DNA from: Trebouxia sp. TZW2008
Lineage: Eukaryota > Chlorophyta > Trebouxiophyceae > Trebouxiales > Trebouxiaceae
Assembly: GCA_002118135.1 (NCBI GenBank)
Contig: BDIU01000172.1
Location: forward strand, 242,165 to 306,164
Direction of reading: 5' to 3'
DNA length: 64,000 nucleotides
Within the stretch, counting starts at the first letter, position 1; every line of letters starts with the position of its first letter. The notes under the pieces are model-generated. The model searched no databases. It saw only the letters and a list, made by a program, of their open reading frames with translations, and was not told the DNA's origin. Made by a program: the position numbers and the translations under genes. This document shows, piece by piece, positions 37,601-47,044 of this stretch.

Positions 37601-40145
37601 TTCAGGTTGATGCACTGCTGTGGCTCATTGCAGATGAGAGGATAAGCAACAGTGATAGCTTGATGTACTGTCATTGCAGAGCATTGACATACAAACTTTG
37701 AGCTTAGTTGGTCACAGAATTGTGTGCTTGGGTACAGTCAAGACATGCAGCGCCCTGACAGCTTAGCTGGCATTTTGTGCTTTGAAGGTATGAAAGGACA
37801 TGCTTGGTACTACCTGTGCTAAATGCCATCTACAAGCAGTGAGGCAATAACTGCCTGAGGAAAGCATTTCGTACAAGTGAGTGCCAGGCAGATCACTCCC
37901 TTGCCTCATTTACATGATAGCAGAGGAATGATGCTGAGCACAGCACAGCATTCACCACGCATGGGACAGGTTGTGAAGTTGAGAAAATGTAAGGCATCAA
38001 AGGTACAGAGCACATCACTCAAGTGGCAGCTTGACAAGGCGGCTCTGGCAAAAGGCGTGCTATAACCAAGTGATAACAAAGATCATGGCCTTACTTGTTA
38101 GCACATTTGCTAGGTATGTGGCGCAAGTCTTGTCTTGCCAAGTATGATCAAGTGTACCTGACTGATGATAAAGTCTGGTGCAAACAGCAGCTCTGGCTCA
38201 CTGGGAGTCTCAGATGCCTCAGCCTTCAGAGCCTGCTCAGGGGCTGCTGCTAGTGGGGCAGGGCCCATTGCTGCAGCTGCCCTGTCTTTGCTGGTATTGT
38301 CCTCCCCGCTGATACCAGCAGCGTGCAGCCGGCTACCAGCAATGCCACCAGTCCCTGCAGCACAGTCAAACAGGCTCAGCAGGGCAAAAGCAGGCATGCT
38401 GAGCTGTCTTTGCTGGTGCCATCCTGCCCGCTGATACTGTCAGCACGCAGCCGGCTGCCAGCAATGCCGCCAGTGCCTGCAACCAGGCCGGTTTATTATG
38501 CATTGCATTGACTGTGCATGCCACTGCCAAGAGTGATTTCAGTATCAGCAACACAGCGTAGAAGGAGACAGCAAGCATACTGTTTCCAAGCTGGTATGTA
38601 TGCTGTGAAGGCAGTGCTACCTGCACTGCAGGCACAGCGCGCTGACAGCATACGAAACCTACTGCTTGCTGCCTGAATGAAACACACTAGCAAGGGCATG
38701 CAGTCTTGACTGATGTTAGGCCAAATATGGAATTCATCCTGCTGCAATGTGCTGTGGTGCAGGCCAGCAGGGATCATGTTGACATGTGATGTCCGTGTTG
38801 TAACAGCAAGCATCAGGGAACAACCGCGGTGGAGCCTAAGCCAGCGCTTGAGCATCTCTCAACAGGCAGCTCGTACACACCTGACTGTCCTTTGATGGCA
38901 TCTGATGCTGCAACAGCAGCTTCAGCAGACTGCTGACTTATGCCTCCTGTCTGAGCACCCGCCTCAGAAGGTGATGCAGCTGCTCCAAGGGAAGCTGTTT
39001 GTTGTGCAGTTGCGGCAGCAGCTGCTGTGGCAGTGTCCACTGGCCCTTGATGAGGTGTACCCTCAGCAGCTGGACCAAGCTCTTCCAGCGACAAAGTCAT
39101 CCTCAGTGACCCTACCTGCACAGATCCAGGCAAGCATCTTGCGTATGTTCTCCTTTGGTGGAGTTTGCTGGCAGAAACAAAGCTGCTAGTGCAACATCTC
39201 TTGCTTGCAGCAAGCCGTGAACTCCAGATCAAGAAATGCCTGCTGCTGCGTACAAGCTGTATGCAACAATTGTTTGGGTGCTTGTCACATGAGTCAGACA
39301 CAACCTTTCATGCATGGTGTGTTTGAGCTGACATCAGGTGCGTGCATTCTGTCAAGGGTACCTGTACTCTGTCTTGGGTTTGGCCATCAGGTTTAGTCAT
39401 GACAGCCAGCACAGGAGCAGTGCCTTGCACCCAAGACTCCTGCAGCAGTGGGGAGAGAGGAATGCTGGCCACACCCAACAGCGTGCTTTGCTGGAACCTG
39501 CACAACAGGTGCTCAATGAAAGATTACCACCGAATGAAAAGCTTGCCATAGTTGACAGGTGCTTCAGGGCGATACAAGACAACTGCAAGCAAAACGGCTG
39601 ACCGTCCCATGCATTGTATCAGAACATATGTCTAGCATATACAGGGCATGGCAAATGCAGGTAGTGACATGCTATCGAAAGCACAAGGCAGTTGATTAGC
39701 AGTCGAAGGCATGCTCAAGCACCTACTTTGGCTTGTGCCACACCTCAGCTGTGAGGCGTGGCTCACGAGCAAGCAAGGCTGCCAGCTTCATGAGCCCCGC
39801 ACTGAATTGTAAGCTGATCTCGCCCCCTGGCAAGGTGACATCACTGCCACGTGCAACGTCAACAGCAGGCTGAGTGCTGAAAGGGTCTGCATCCTGTGGT
39901 ATACATATACCTGCTTCCTTGATGATATCTGCACAGCATGACCTGTCAAGTATATTCCTAAAAGCTGTGCGCAGCGTGCTGAAGGCCGTGCTGACTGTAT
40001 TTTGAGCTGTGCTACCTGTGAGACCAGCAGGCAGCTTGACTTGCACAAAGACAGATGCCAAGTTGTAAGGCAGTCTTCGACCAGCCTGGAAAGATCGCAC
40101 GCCCAAGCCGAGCCTGAAGTTTCGGCTGGTCGCGCCTTGACTCAT
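31662..40145 (-). CDS. CEP120: CEP120-like centriole/basal-body protein
   Basis: A C2 domain is followed by a long coiled coil in the order known from CEP120. Exon 1 (40016-40145) and exon 2 (39727-39886) give NFRLGLGVRSFQAG, PFSTQPAVDVARGSDVTLPG and AEVWHKPK. An exon at about 39360-39498 gives LLGVASIPLSPLLQ, and one at about 38888-39120 VGSLRMTLSLEELG. After low-complexity linkers (about 38160-38365, 37375-37560) comes 36050-36320 with LQAAWELEVWKNAEE. Coiled-coil exons follow at about 35374-35520, 35031-35164, 34500-34590, 33862-34040, 32768-32855 and 32150-32345. The last exon (31662-about 31905) ends RLLQERSSLLKTGSYSKESN ... QLDAKIQEL. Pieces such as EREFSEYRAAQRNTPEADL and TAKQNYKEQ match the CEP120 coiled coil. 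CEP120 acts in centriole elongation and ciliogenesis. The first C2 domain of animal CEP120 is not found. Several interior junctions are approximate. Confidence 0.85.
32395..32445 (-). repeat. Decayed copy of a CEP120 coiled-coil exon end
   Basis: TGCTGTGTCATGCAGCTGAG (about 32410) copies TGCTGTGTCATCCAGCTGAG at 32312 in the real exon. Confidence 0.7.
33500..33900 (-). repeat. Decayed copies of the CEP120 exon at 33862-34040
   Basis: The end of the real exon (CTGCTCCTTGTAGTTCTGCT, 33862 onward) recurs in altered form at about 33537, 33679 and 33768. One copy extends to CCTCCTGACCTGCTCACCCT at 33591, matching 33916 in the real exon. The copies are interrupted and lie downstream of the real exon in gene direction. 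Confidence 0.7.
34805..34970 (-). repeat. Two decayed copies of the CEP120 exon at 35031-35164
   Basis: GCGCCTGATAGTGGCCTCCA (34925) and GCAGGCGTCTAATGCTGGCC (34809) resemble GCAGGCGTCTGACGGTGGCC at 35032, the donor end of the real exon. The GGGT(A/G)GAGTGC word follows at 34956 as in the real exon. Confidence 0.75.
36222..36325 (-). repeat. 21-bp in-frame tandem repeat in CEP120 (GLQRNSS)
   Basis: Four to five units of 21 bp encode GLQRNSS-like heptapeptides (variants DLQRSSP, NLRRHSS, SFRRPSF at the edges). Arg-x-x-Ser contexts would suit basophilic kinases; that is inference. Confidence 0.9.
38398..38485 (-). repeat. Partial copy of the CEP120 exon at 38160-38365
   Basis: 38402-38480 copies 38282-38365: TGTCTTTGCTGGT, CCCGCTGATAC, GCAGCCGGCT and CCAGCAATGCC recur in order. 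It lies just upstream of the real exon in gene direction. Confidence 0.85.
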
Positions 40146-40532
40146 CGCTAGGCAAGGTTACGATCGAGGAGTAGGACACAAGGCGCTAAGGTCACAAGGG
40201 CAGCTCACAGGTCATCAATGCCGGCTCAGGCCACGCAATCTTATTGAACTCAATGCAAAGCGGCAATCGAAACTTGCAGGGTCACTGCCTCTTCACGGAA
40301 CTTGTCTCGGAGTTTGTGCCGCAAGCTTGTTGACCAAGTTTGACTCTGGCAAAACTACGATCAGCTGTGACGCCGTAACATGTTCTCTGGCGTTATGACA
40401 AAACACTGCAGCCTTCGCAGACATGGGTTCCCGTTGCGATCAGACGCGTCATCGATGTGATCGAACAACAGTCTTCTGCAAGGTCGCACAGTTGGGGTAG
40501 CAGATCGGCTACAAGTGCACACACGCGCAGAA
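40146..40532. promoter_or_regulatory. Divergent promoter region between CEP120 and CS-ANK-TPR gene
   Basis: Short region between two divergent start codons. It is relatively CpG-rich. No specific site can be named. Confidence 0.5.
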
Positions 40533-43500
40533 ATGGGCGCGCAACCGGCTTCCGAAAGTGTGTATGAATTTTCCGACACGGGCAGCACGGTCAAAGTTGA
40601 GCTCAGCTTCGGCGGTTCCCAGGACGATCTGGACATACAGTCGACCGGCGACTCGCTGAAAATCCTGCACAAAGCTTCCCGTCGCACGCTGCTCAACGCG
40701 GTTCAGCTGTACAGCACCGTTGATGCCGATGCTACTCAGAGCAGCGTATCGGACGGCAGCGCCACCATCACACTAGCAAAGCTCAACCCGAGAGAAACTT
40801 GGCCTACATTGGAAACACAGACAGAGGCTCTGCCAAATCAACAGGCTAACTCAGAGGCCGAAACAAGCCAAGCTCTGCAAGAACGTGACAAAGTCAAAGC
40901 CTTGCTGACGACAGCACAGTCTGGCAGCATATCTGAGCTACAAGCAGCTTCTGAACATTTCAGGGGGCAGCAGCTGGGCGAGATCAAAGACGGCACTGGC
41001 AAATCTGCCCTACACTTTGCAGCCCAGCTGGGAAAGACTGAAGTTTGTCAATACCTCCTGGCAGAGCACCAGGTGGATGTCAACAGTCAAGATGAAGCAG
41101 GTAGACTCATTCGCCTCGCCCTGGCTGAGGCCCCACATTGCTCTGTGCCATGCCAAGTTTTGAAGATGCCTGACAATCACGCTGCCAATGCTGGGCATGC
41201 TGAGCCATGCCAAGTGTGGAGATGCCTGACAATCATGCTGCCCATGCTGGGCATGCTGTGAGTCAGATTTAGTTGCTGCTCCGCAAGTCATTGCTTCTTT
41301 ATGCATCCTGTAAGCTCACAGAACCTCACTAACACTTAAAACAATGACAGTGCTGACAACAATTATGATGTTGTACAGGAGAAACAGCGCTGACCTTGGC
41401 AGCAGGCTCAGGAGAACTGGAGACAGTGCAGCTGCTGATCAAGCATGATGCAGACATCAACAGATGTCGACCTGACGGGGCACAACCCATCCACACTGCT
41501 GCGGCCTCAGGTATGAAGCGATCAACTGAACTGTCAGTCACAACAGCATGTCCAGCAGAGCTGGCGTCAGGGGCTAGCTTGCTGCAAACAGTACTAAGTG
41601 TACGATCAGGGCAGCTTCGCAGAGGATTCGATGTTCCAATGCATCTGCAGGGCATGCAACAATCCCTAAGCCTACTCAAGAGCATGCCACAAATGTTAAT
41701 GCTGCGTGCAAGGATTGGCCCGCTGTCATCTGGGCAGCTGAACATCCAGCTAGGCATTCACATGTTGCTTTCAGCAGATAGTGTGGTTGTCATTTTCTGT
41801 CTCTGCAGATGTTCTTCTGTATATCTGCTCTACTCATCTATTCCCAGTGTGGCTGTGGCCAAAGGGCTGTTAGAACGCAGTGCAGATGTTGATGCTGCAT
41901 GTGACGATGACCGTCCAGTCATGTGGGCAGCTGAAATGCATTTGTAATTTGAGCTGATGTTCAGCAGCCAATGTAGCTGTGATCCAGTGCTGTTTCTCTG
42001 CGGGCAGTGTGGCTGTGGTGAAGGGCTGTTGGGGTGCAGATGTTGATGCTGCATGTGAGAGCGACCCTCCAGCCATGCAAGCACTTGCAATGATCTCATG
42101 TTGCTGTCTGCAGGCAGTGTGGCTGTGGCGAAAATGCTCTTAACGCACGGCGCAGATGTTGATGCTGCATGTGATACCGGCCCTCCAGCCATGCAGGCAC
42201 TTGCAATGATTCAATGTTGTTGTCTGCAGGCAGTGTGGCTGTAGTCACACTGCTGTTAATGCATGGCGCATATGCTGATGCTGATGCTGCGCGTGATACC
42301 GGCTTTCCAGCCATGCAAGCACTTGCACTGACTCAACCTTGCTGCCTGCAGGCAGTGTGCCTCTAGTCAAACCGCTCTTAGAGCACAGTGCAGATGCTGA
42401 TGCTGCATGTGATGCTCAGCCTCCTGTCATGCGGGCAGTCAAAGTGATCCAACGTCGCTTGGTTTGACTCATGTCTGATGATGGTGTATACGGTGCTGTC
42501 TGTTGATTGCAGGCAGTGTGGATGCGGTCAGGGTGCTCTTAGAGCATGACGCAGATGCTGATGCTGAATGCAAGTCAGCCTTCCAGTCATGAGGGAAGCC
42601 AATCATCAAATTGAAATGATTGAGTGAACAAATGGCTGAAGTAACTGACTTGCTGTCTGCAGGCAATGTGTCTGTAGTCAAACTACTTTTAGAGCACGAC
42701 GCAGATGCTGATGCTGCTTGTGATGCTGGCCCTCCAGTTATGTGGGCAGCTGGCTCTGGCAAAGCAGCTTCCCTTGAAGCCCTGTTGCAGGCAGGGGCCA
42801 GTCCTGACAGCCCTGGCAACTCACATGTAACTGCCTCTCTTGCGGCGGCAGCAGCAGGTGCATATTCTGCTGATCTTGTGGCTGGACAGACGTACTGGAC
42901 TTTGGTTGTGTAGCATTGCTGGGTGTTCTGTTCAGCATCTGGCACCAACTGGTGGGCACTTTCGGCTGTGATGCACAGATCTGTACATGTGTCTTGTGAC
43001 AAAGTGCAAATTTGGTCAGTGATGCACGAAATAGTGAAGCCTGCATCTATGCACCTTTCAACATGCACAAGCTGCCAAACGCTTTGTGCGCGGCAACTCC
43101 AGCTTTGCTGTGCATGACAATGTGTATGCTATGGTTCTCTATTGCACTGCTTGCCTGTTTAGGCTTGCTGATGCTGCACTAGGTTTGCTTTGATGACATG
43201 TGCGATGTGAGCAGCCTGTCGCTGTCTGCTTCAGCACCAGGATAGGCAGGTGGTCATGTTTCAAGCAGGAACCATCAACTTGCTGCAAATAGTCAATGGT
43301 CAAGTCTTAAGAGGTCTATCTTGATGTTGCAGTCTGGGCTTGTGTGCAGGCAATGTGGAAGCTGTCAAGGCTCTGCTGAAGCATGATGCTGATGTAAGCA
43401 TAGCTGCAGAGGGCGGTGTAACTGCCCTGCATGCAGCAGCAGAGCTGGGGGACCTAGAGCTGGTACAATTGCTCCTCAAGGTCAGGATCAATGTTGTCAC

Positions 43501-46461
43501 GTGCTTTCACATCCCATGTGACTTGAAATGACAGTACACTGGTCATGTGACTGCTTTACATGCTGCGGCATCCCGGAAAAATCCAGAGCTGGTTCAACTG
43601 GCTTCCACAAGGACAAACTGAAACTGCTGAGTCTTTATCACTGCACGAATGTTGTGTCACTGCCCTGCAAAACGCAGCAGGTTCAGAGAATTCCGATCTG
43701 CTGCAAAAGCTGTTGCAGTTCAGGCTCAACTTTCCCTGTCACCCAACTGTGCGCATTCCATGCAAGGTGTCCTGCATGCGGCATGCGAGCCTACAGCTGA
43801 AGTACCCACCATTGCATACACAATGCAGGGAGGTGCAAGGCCAAATGCAGAGGATGCAGGAGAACAGAAAACCATTCACGCTGCAGCAGCAGAGCAGCAT
43901 AATGACATTGTGGAGCTGCACTTGGCTTTGACAGAGCTCAATGATGCACGGGGTGGCGTATTCTGTACGACAGCTACCATGTGACTGTGTTGCTACACCA
44001 TGCAGGGAGGTGCAAAGGCAAATGCAGAGGATGCAGGGGGACAGAAAGCCATTCATGCTGCAGCAGCAGAGCAGCATGATGTTGTGGAGCTATTGTCGCA
44101 TAAGCATGTCCACTGTGGGACACAGTGAAAATGTGACTAAAGGCTGGGATGTGACATGTGGCTGCTGCATCATGCAGGGCAGTGCAAAGCCACATGCAGA
44201 AGATGCAGGGGGACAGAAAGCCATTCATGCTGCAGCAGCAGAGCAGCATGATGTTGTGAAGCTGTTGTTGCATAAGCATGTTCACTGTGTCCCACAGTCA
44301 CCATCTGACTTATGGCTGAGATGTGACATATGGCTGCTGCATCATGCAGGGAGGTGCAAATGCCAATGCAGAGGATGCAGGGGGCCAAAAAGGCCATCCA
44401 TGCTGCAGCAGCAGAGCAGCATCGTGACATCATGCAAATCTTGTTGCTCCTGGCAGAGCCTCATGCTGCATTGGCCTTTCATTTTTGCGGGTGAGCTATG
44501 CAATCTCGCTGCTACACAATGCAGGGAGGTGCAAAGCCAAACGCAGAGGATGCAGGAGGACAAAAGGCCATTCATGCTGCAGCAGCAGAACAGCATCGTG
44601 ACATTGTGGAGCTGCTGTTGCCTCTGACAGAACCTGATGCAGACAGCTTGCATGACTGGACTGTGGATCGGATCATCCAGGAAGCTCAGGAGGCCATTGC
44701 AGATGATCAGCCACAGCAAGCAGATCATCAGGTCTGCTGCTGTTTTGTCTCCATCACAAGTGACTTGTACAAAGGCTGTTTTCAGCTGATGCAAGCATTG
44801 TTTCGGCAAGCGTCTTTGCATTGCATGGGCTGTGTATTAAGCATTCACAAAGCTCAACAGGCTGTTGCAGATGCTCAGCCACAGCAGACAGATCATCAGT
44901 GTGATGCCTCTTCGTCTCTGTTCTCAAAGTGACTTATACAATGACTGTTTTCAGCTGATGCAAGTATTGTTTGGATGTATGGAATTTGTGTGCAGTCATT
45001 CAGGAAGCTGAAGAGGCTATTGCAGATGATCAGCCACAGCAGGCGGATGATCAAGTCTGCTGCTTTTTGCCTGCATCTATTTCAATGATGGAGTGTGTCA
45101 TGTTTCAGCTGCTACTGGATATTGATAGCAGTTGATTAGATGGCAGAACATCCAATGCAACTGATGCAGATGATTTTGGAAGGCGCTGTGTGTCAATGCC
45201 ACGCTGTGCTGCTGGTGGCAGTGCAGCACTATACTTTTCTGTATCACCTTGCACAGGTTATTGCGCAGCGCAGAGTAAAACATGGTGACGAAGCCCAAAA
45301 GCATGCTGCTGGGTCTTCACAAAAAAGAGGTCTGCTATGGCTCATTGTCAGTTTGCCAGTAAACTGCTTTGTCACGACAGGTGACCACCTGACAAACCCA
45401 ATGAAGTAGCAGCCTTCGAGTTCAAGCGCAAAGGGGACGTAGCTTTTGTGGGATCAACGTTTGTGATTGCCCTACTAGCCTTTTGAAATCACATTTTCAG
45501 GATTTTAAAAACCTTTGCTTTGTCATGGCAGGTGAGCATTCCAGACCCTGAGGAACCTAATGAAGTAGCAGCCTCAGAGTTCAAGCGAAAAGGAGATGTA
45601 GCCTTCGTTGGTCAGAAGTTCCTGGAGGCCCTACTAGCGTACACCCAGTCTCTCAAGCATAGCACCAGCAACCACATCGTATGGGCCAACAGAAGCGCTG
45701 TCTATCTGAGAGTGAAGCAGCCACAGAAGGCTTTGCAAGACGCAAGAATTGCCAGAACAATAGACGAGACATATGCAAAGGTAGGCAAGCTAACAGTGCA
45801 TGCAGTCAGCGTTGAGTTGTCATCACACTACTGAAGTGGTTGTTAGAGACTGTGTTTGGCATAAGGTAGCACACAGCAGTTCACCAGCTTCATGCTGCTG
45901 TGCCTGGTTCGTGAGGGCCACAAATCATGCGGTTGCTGCCTAGCAAAACCCACCTGACACAATGACACCTGCACGGGCTGCAACAAATGAAGTTGTTCTG
46001 TCAAGGACATCATTGAACACACAGGGCCGTGCTCTTGGTCACTTGACGGCAATCTGCATGTATGCGTGTCTGTTTGTGCATGCTCATGCATGTCACTGCA
46101 TGCGTGTTGACATGCATGTTCGTCTGTCCTGACCTCGTTTGTTTGTGTCTATTGCACAGCTCAGGCGTGGTTTCTCGTACAATCGTATGCGGATCACGTG
46201 ACAGACGACAGTGTGTTGACATGCACGCATTTGTTGCAGAAGCTTCCTGCACACTTGATTGATCAATGCGCCCTGTGCATGCAGGCATGGTTTAGGGAGG
46301 GCAGTGCTGCTAAGGAGCTTGAGCTTTATGAGGATGCAGCTCAAGCATTCTTTGAGGCATATAGGTTGGACTCCAGCAACCCACAGCTGGCACAGGCTTT
46401 CCAACAGGCCATCAAACTTGGGCAGGATCAGTACAGGAAGCAGCAAGCTAGCAGTCAATAA
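40533..46461 (+). CDS. CS-domain, ankyrin-repeat and TPR protein (co-chaperone-like)
   Basis: Exon 1 (start at 40533, MGAQPAS; an upstream in-frame ATG lies at 40515) to 41100 encodes a CS/p23-like fold (YEFSDTGSTVKVELSFGG ... NPRETWPTLE) and the first ankyrin repeat (GKSALHFAAQLGKTEVCQYL). Ankyrin exons follow at 41379-41510, 42663-42857 and 43350-43480, with a last one beginning at about 44525 (KPNAEDAGGQKAIHAAAAEQ ... IQEAQEAIADDQPQQ). TPR exons are 45532-45780 (EVAASEFKRKGDVAF, WANRSAVYLRVKQPQKALQD) and 46285-46461 (AWFREGSAAKELELYEDAAQ). The TPR block has carboxylate-clamp-like Lys and Asn residues, as in proteins that hold HSP70/HSP90 tails. CS domains also bind HSP90, so a cytosolic co-chaperone role is inferred. 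The middle (43.5-44.5 kb and 44.8-45.5 kb) is crowded with exon copies, and which of them are used is unclear. Confidence 0.8.
41845..42600 (+). repeat. Six tandem copies of an ankyrin-repeat exon
   Basis: Copies of the exon at 42663-42857 begin at about 41847, 42006, 42116, 42230, 42352 and 42514, units of about 110-160 bp. Each starts (T)GCAGGCAGTGTGGCTGT-like and encodes (V/L)AK.LL.HGADVDAACD-type ankyrin helices. Copies 3-5 keep the exon frame. They lack the 3' part of the exon and a GT donor, and reading through hits stops. Copy 2 has an internal deletion; copies 1 and 6 end in stops. Confidence 0.9.
43535..43745 (+). repeat. Two diverged copies of the ankyrin exon at 43350-43480
   Basis: CATGTGACTGCTTTACATGC (43543) and GTGTCACTGCCCTGCAAAAC (43655) resemble GTGTAACTGCCCTGCATGCA at 43417 and continue with matching words (CTGGTTCAACTG; GATCTGCTGCAAAAG). 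The second keeps an open ankyrin-like frame. Confidence 0.65.
43822..44520 (+). repeat. Four tandem 171-178 bp copies of the last ankyrin exon
   Basis: The words TGCAGGGAGGTGCAA and GCTGCAGCAGCAGAGCAGCA recur with the TGCAG acceptor at about 43823, 44001, 44173 and 44344, before the apparent full exon at 44521. Copies 1-3 keep the frame (GGAKANAEDAGGQKAIHAAA). Copy 4 has an inserted base in a GGCCAAAAAGG run that shifts the frame. Short intron is duplicated with each unit. Confidence 0.92.
44840..45060 (+). repeat. Two copies of the QEAQEAIADDQPQQADHQ exon segment
   Basis: 44850-44899 (AQQAVADAQPQQTDHQ) and 44999-45055 (IQEAEEAIADDQPQQADDQ) repeat the end of the exon at 44521-44730, with about 150 bp spacing and GTGTGATG or GTCTGCTG after them. 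Confidence 0.85.
45381..45455 (+). repeat. Truncated copy of the first TPR exon start
   Basis: 45381-45451 matches the start of the real TPR exon at 45532-45605 (AATGAAGTAGCAGCCT, GAGTTCAAGCG, AAAGG(G/A)GA(C/T)GTAGC) and is about 150 bp upstream. Confidence 0.9.
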
Positions 46462-47044
46462 CATCTAATGCTAATCTTTGACAGCAACACAGAGATGGGC
46501 ATCAAAGATGTTGTAGAAGCTAAAGGGTCACTGCGCAGTGGATTAGGACTGCGATGCAATTGAGTGATCCATACAATGGTCATGTGCTTCAGTACGCCAT
46601 GAAAAGCCCTTGTACAAGGACTTGCACCACCTCATCATGCCAAATGGTCTTGTTGATGCTATGATCAGGAAAGCAAGATTGTTGAGCACAGAATGAGTTC
46701 GATCATGTTGGGCTAATGTATCTGTACAGCAATGCTCTAGATCTGTTCTTTAGTGCAGGCCTTCCAGACCACATCTGCATCATACTGATCAAGTGGTGAG
46801 TATTCTGCTGCAGGTCTGCTGAATGATGCATTCATAGCCATGCGTTGCAGCATATGAGCATGGACACCATACAGTATATGCAATAATTATTGTGAATCTT
46901 TTTGCACCAGTTGTTTGCAAACCAGCAGTTCTGACTTTGTTGTGCCCAGTGCATTAAAAATGGCTTATTCTTTTACAAACTTTATACTTCCAGACTTTGG
47001 CTGGTAGCAGTCACATCAGAGCTGGCTTTTTGGCTGAAGCTGCT
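46462..47044. other. Convergent 3' region between ANK-TPR and phosphatase genes
   Basis: No gene seen. It holds the 3' flanks of both neighbours. Confidence 0.45.

Noticed and set aside
32768..40145. Alternative identities for the minus-strand coiled-coil gene (C2CD3 or a generic coiled-coil protein)
   Set aside because: The order of C2 domain, AWELEVWK segment, EREFSEYR, KQNYKEQ and the LLKTGSYSKESNVIQQLD end matches CEP120 specifically.
41845..44520. CRISPR-like array, because of regular spacing of repeats
   Set aside because: Units are diverged ankyrin exon copies with intron, not identical short repeats with unique spacers, and the genome is eukaryotic.
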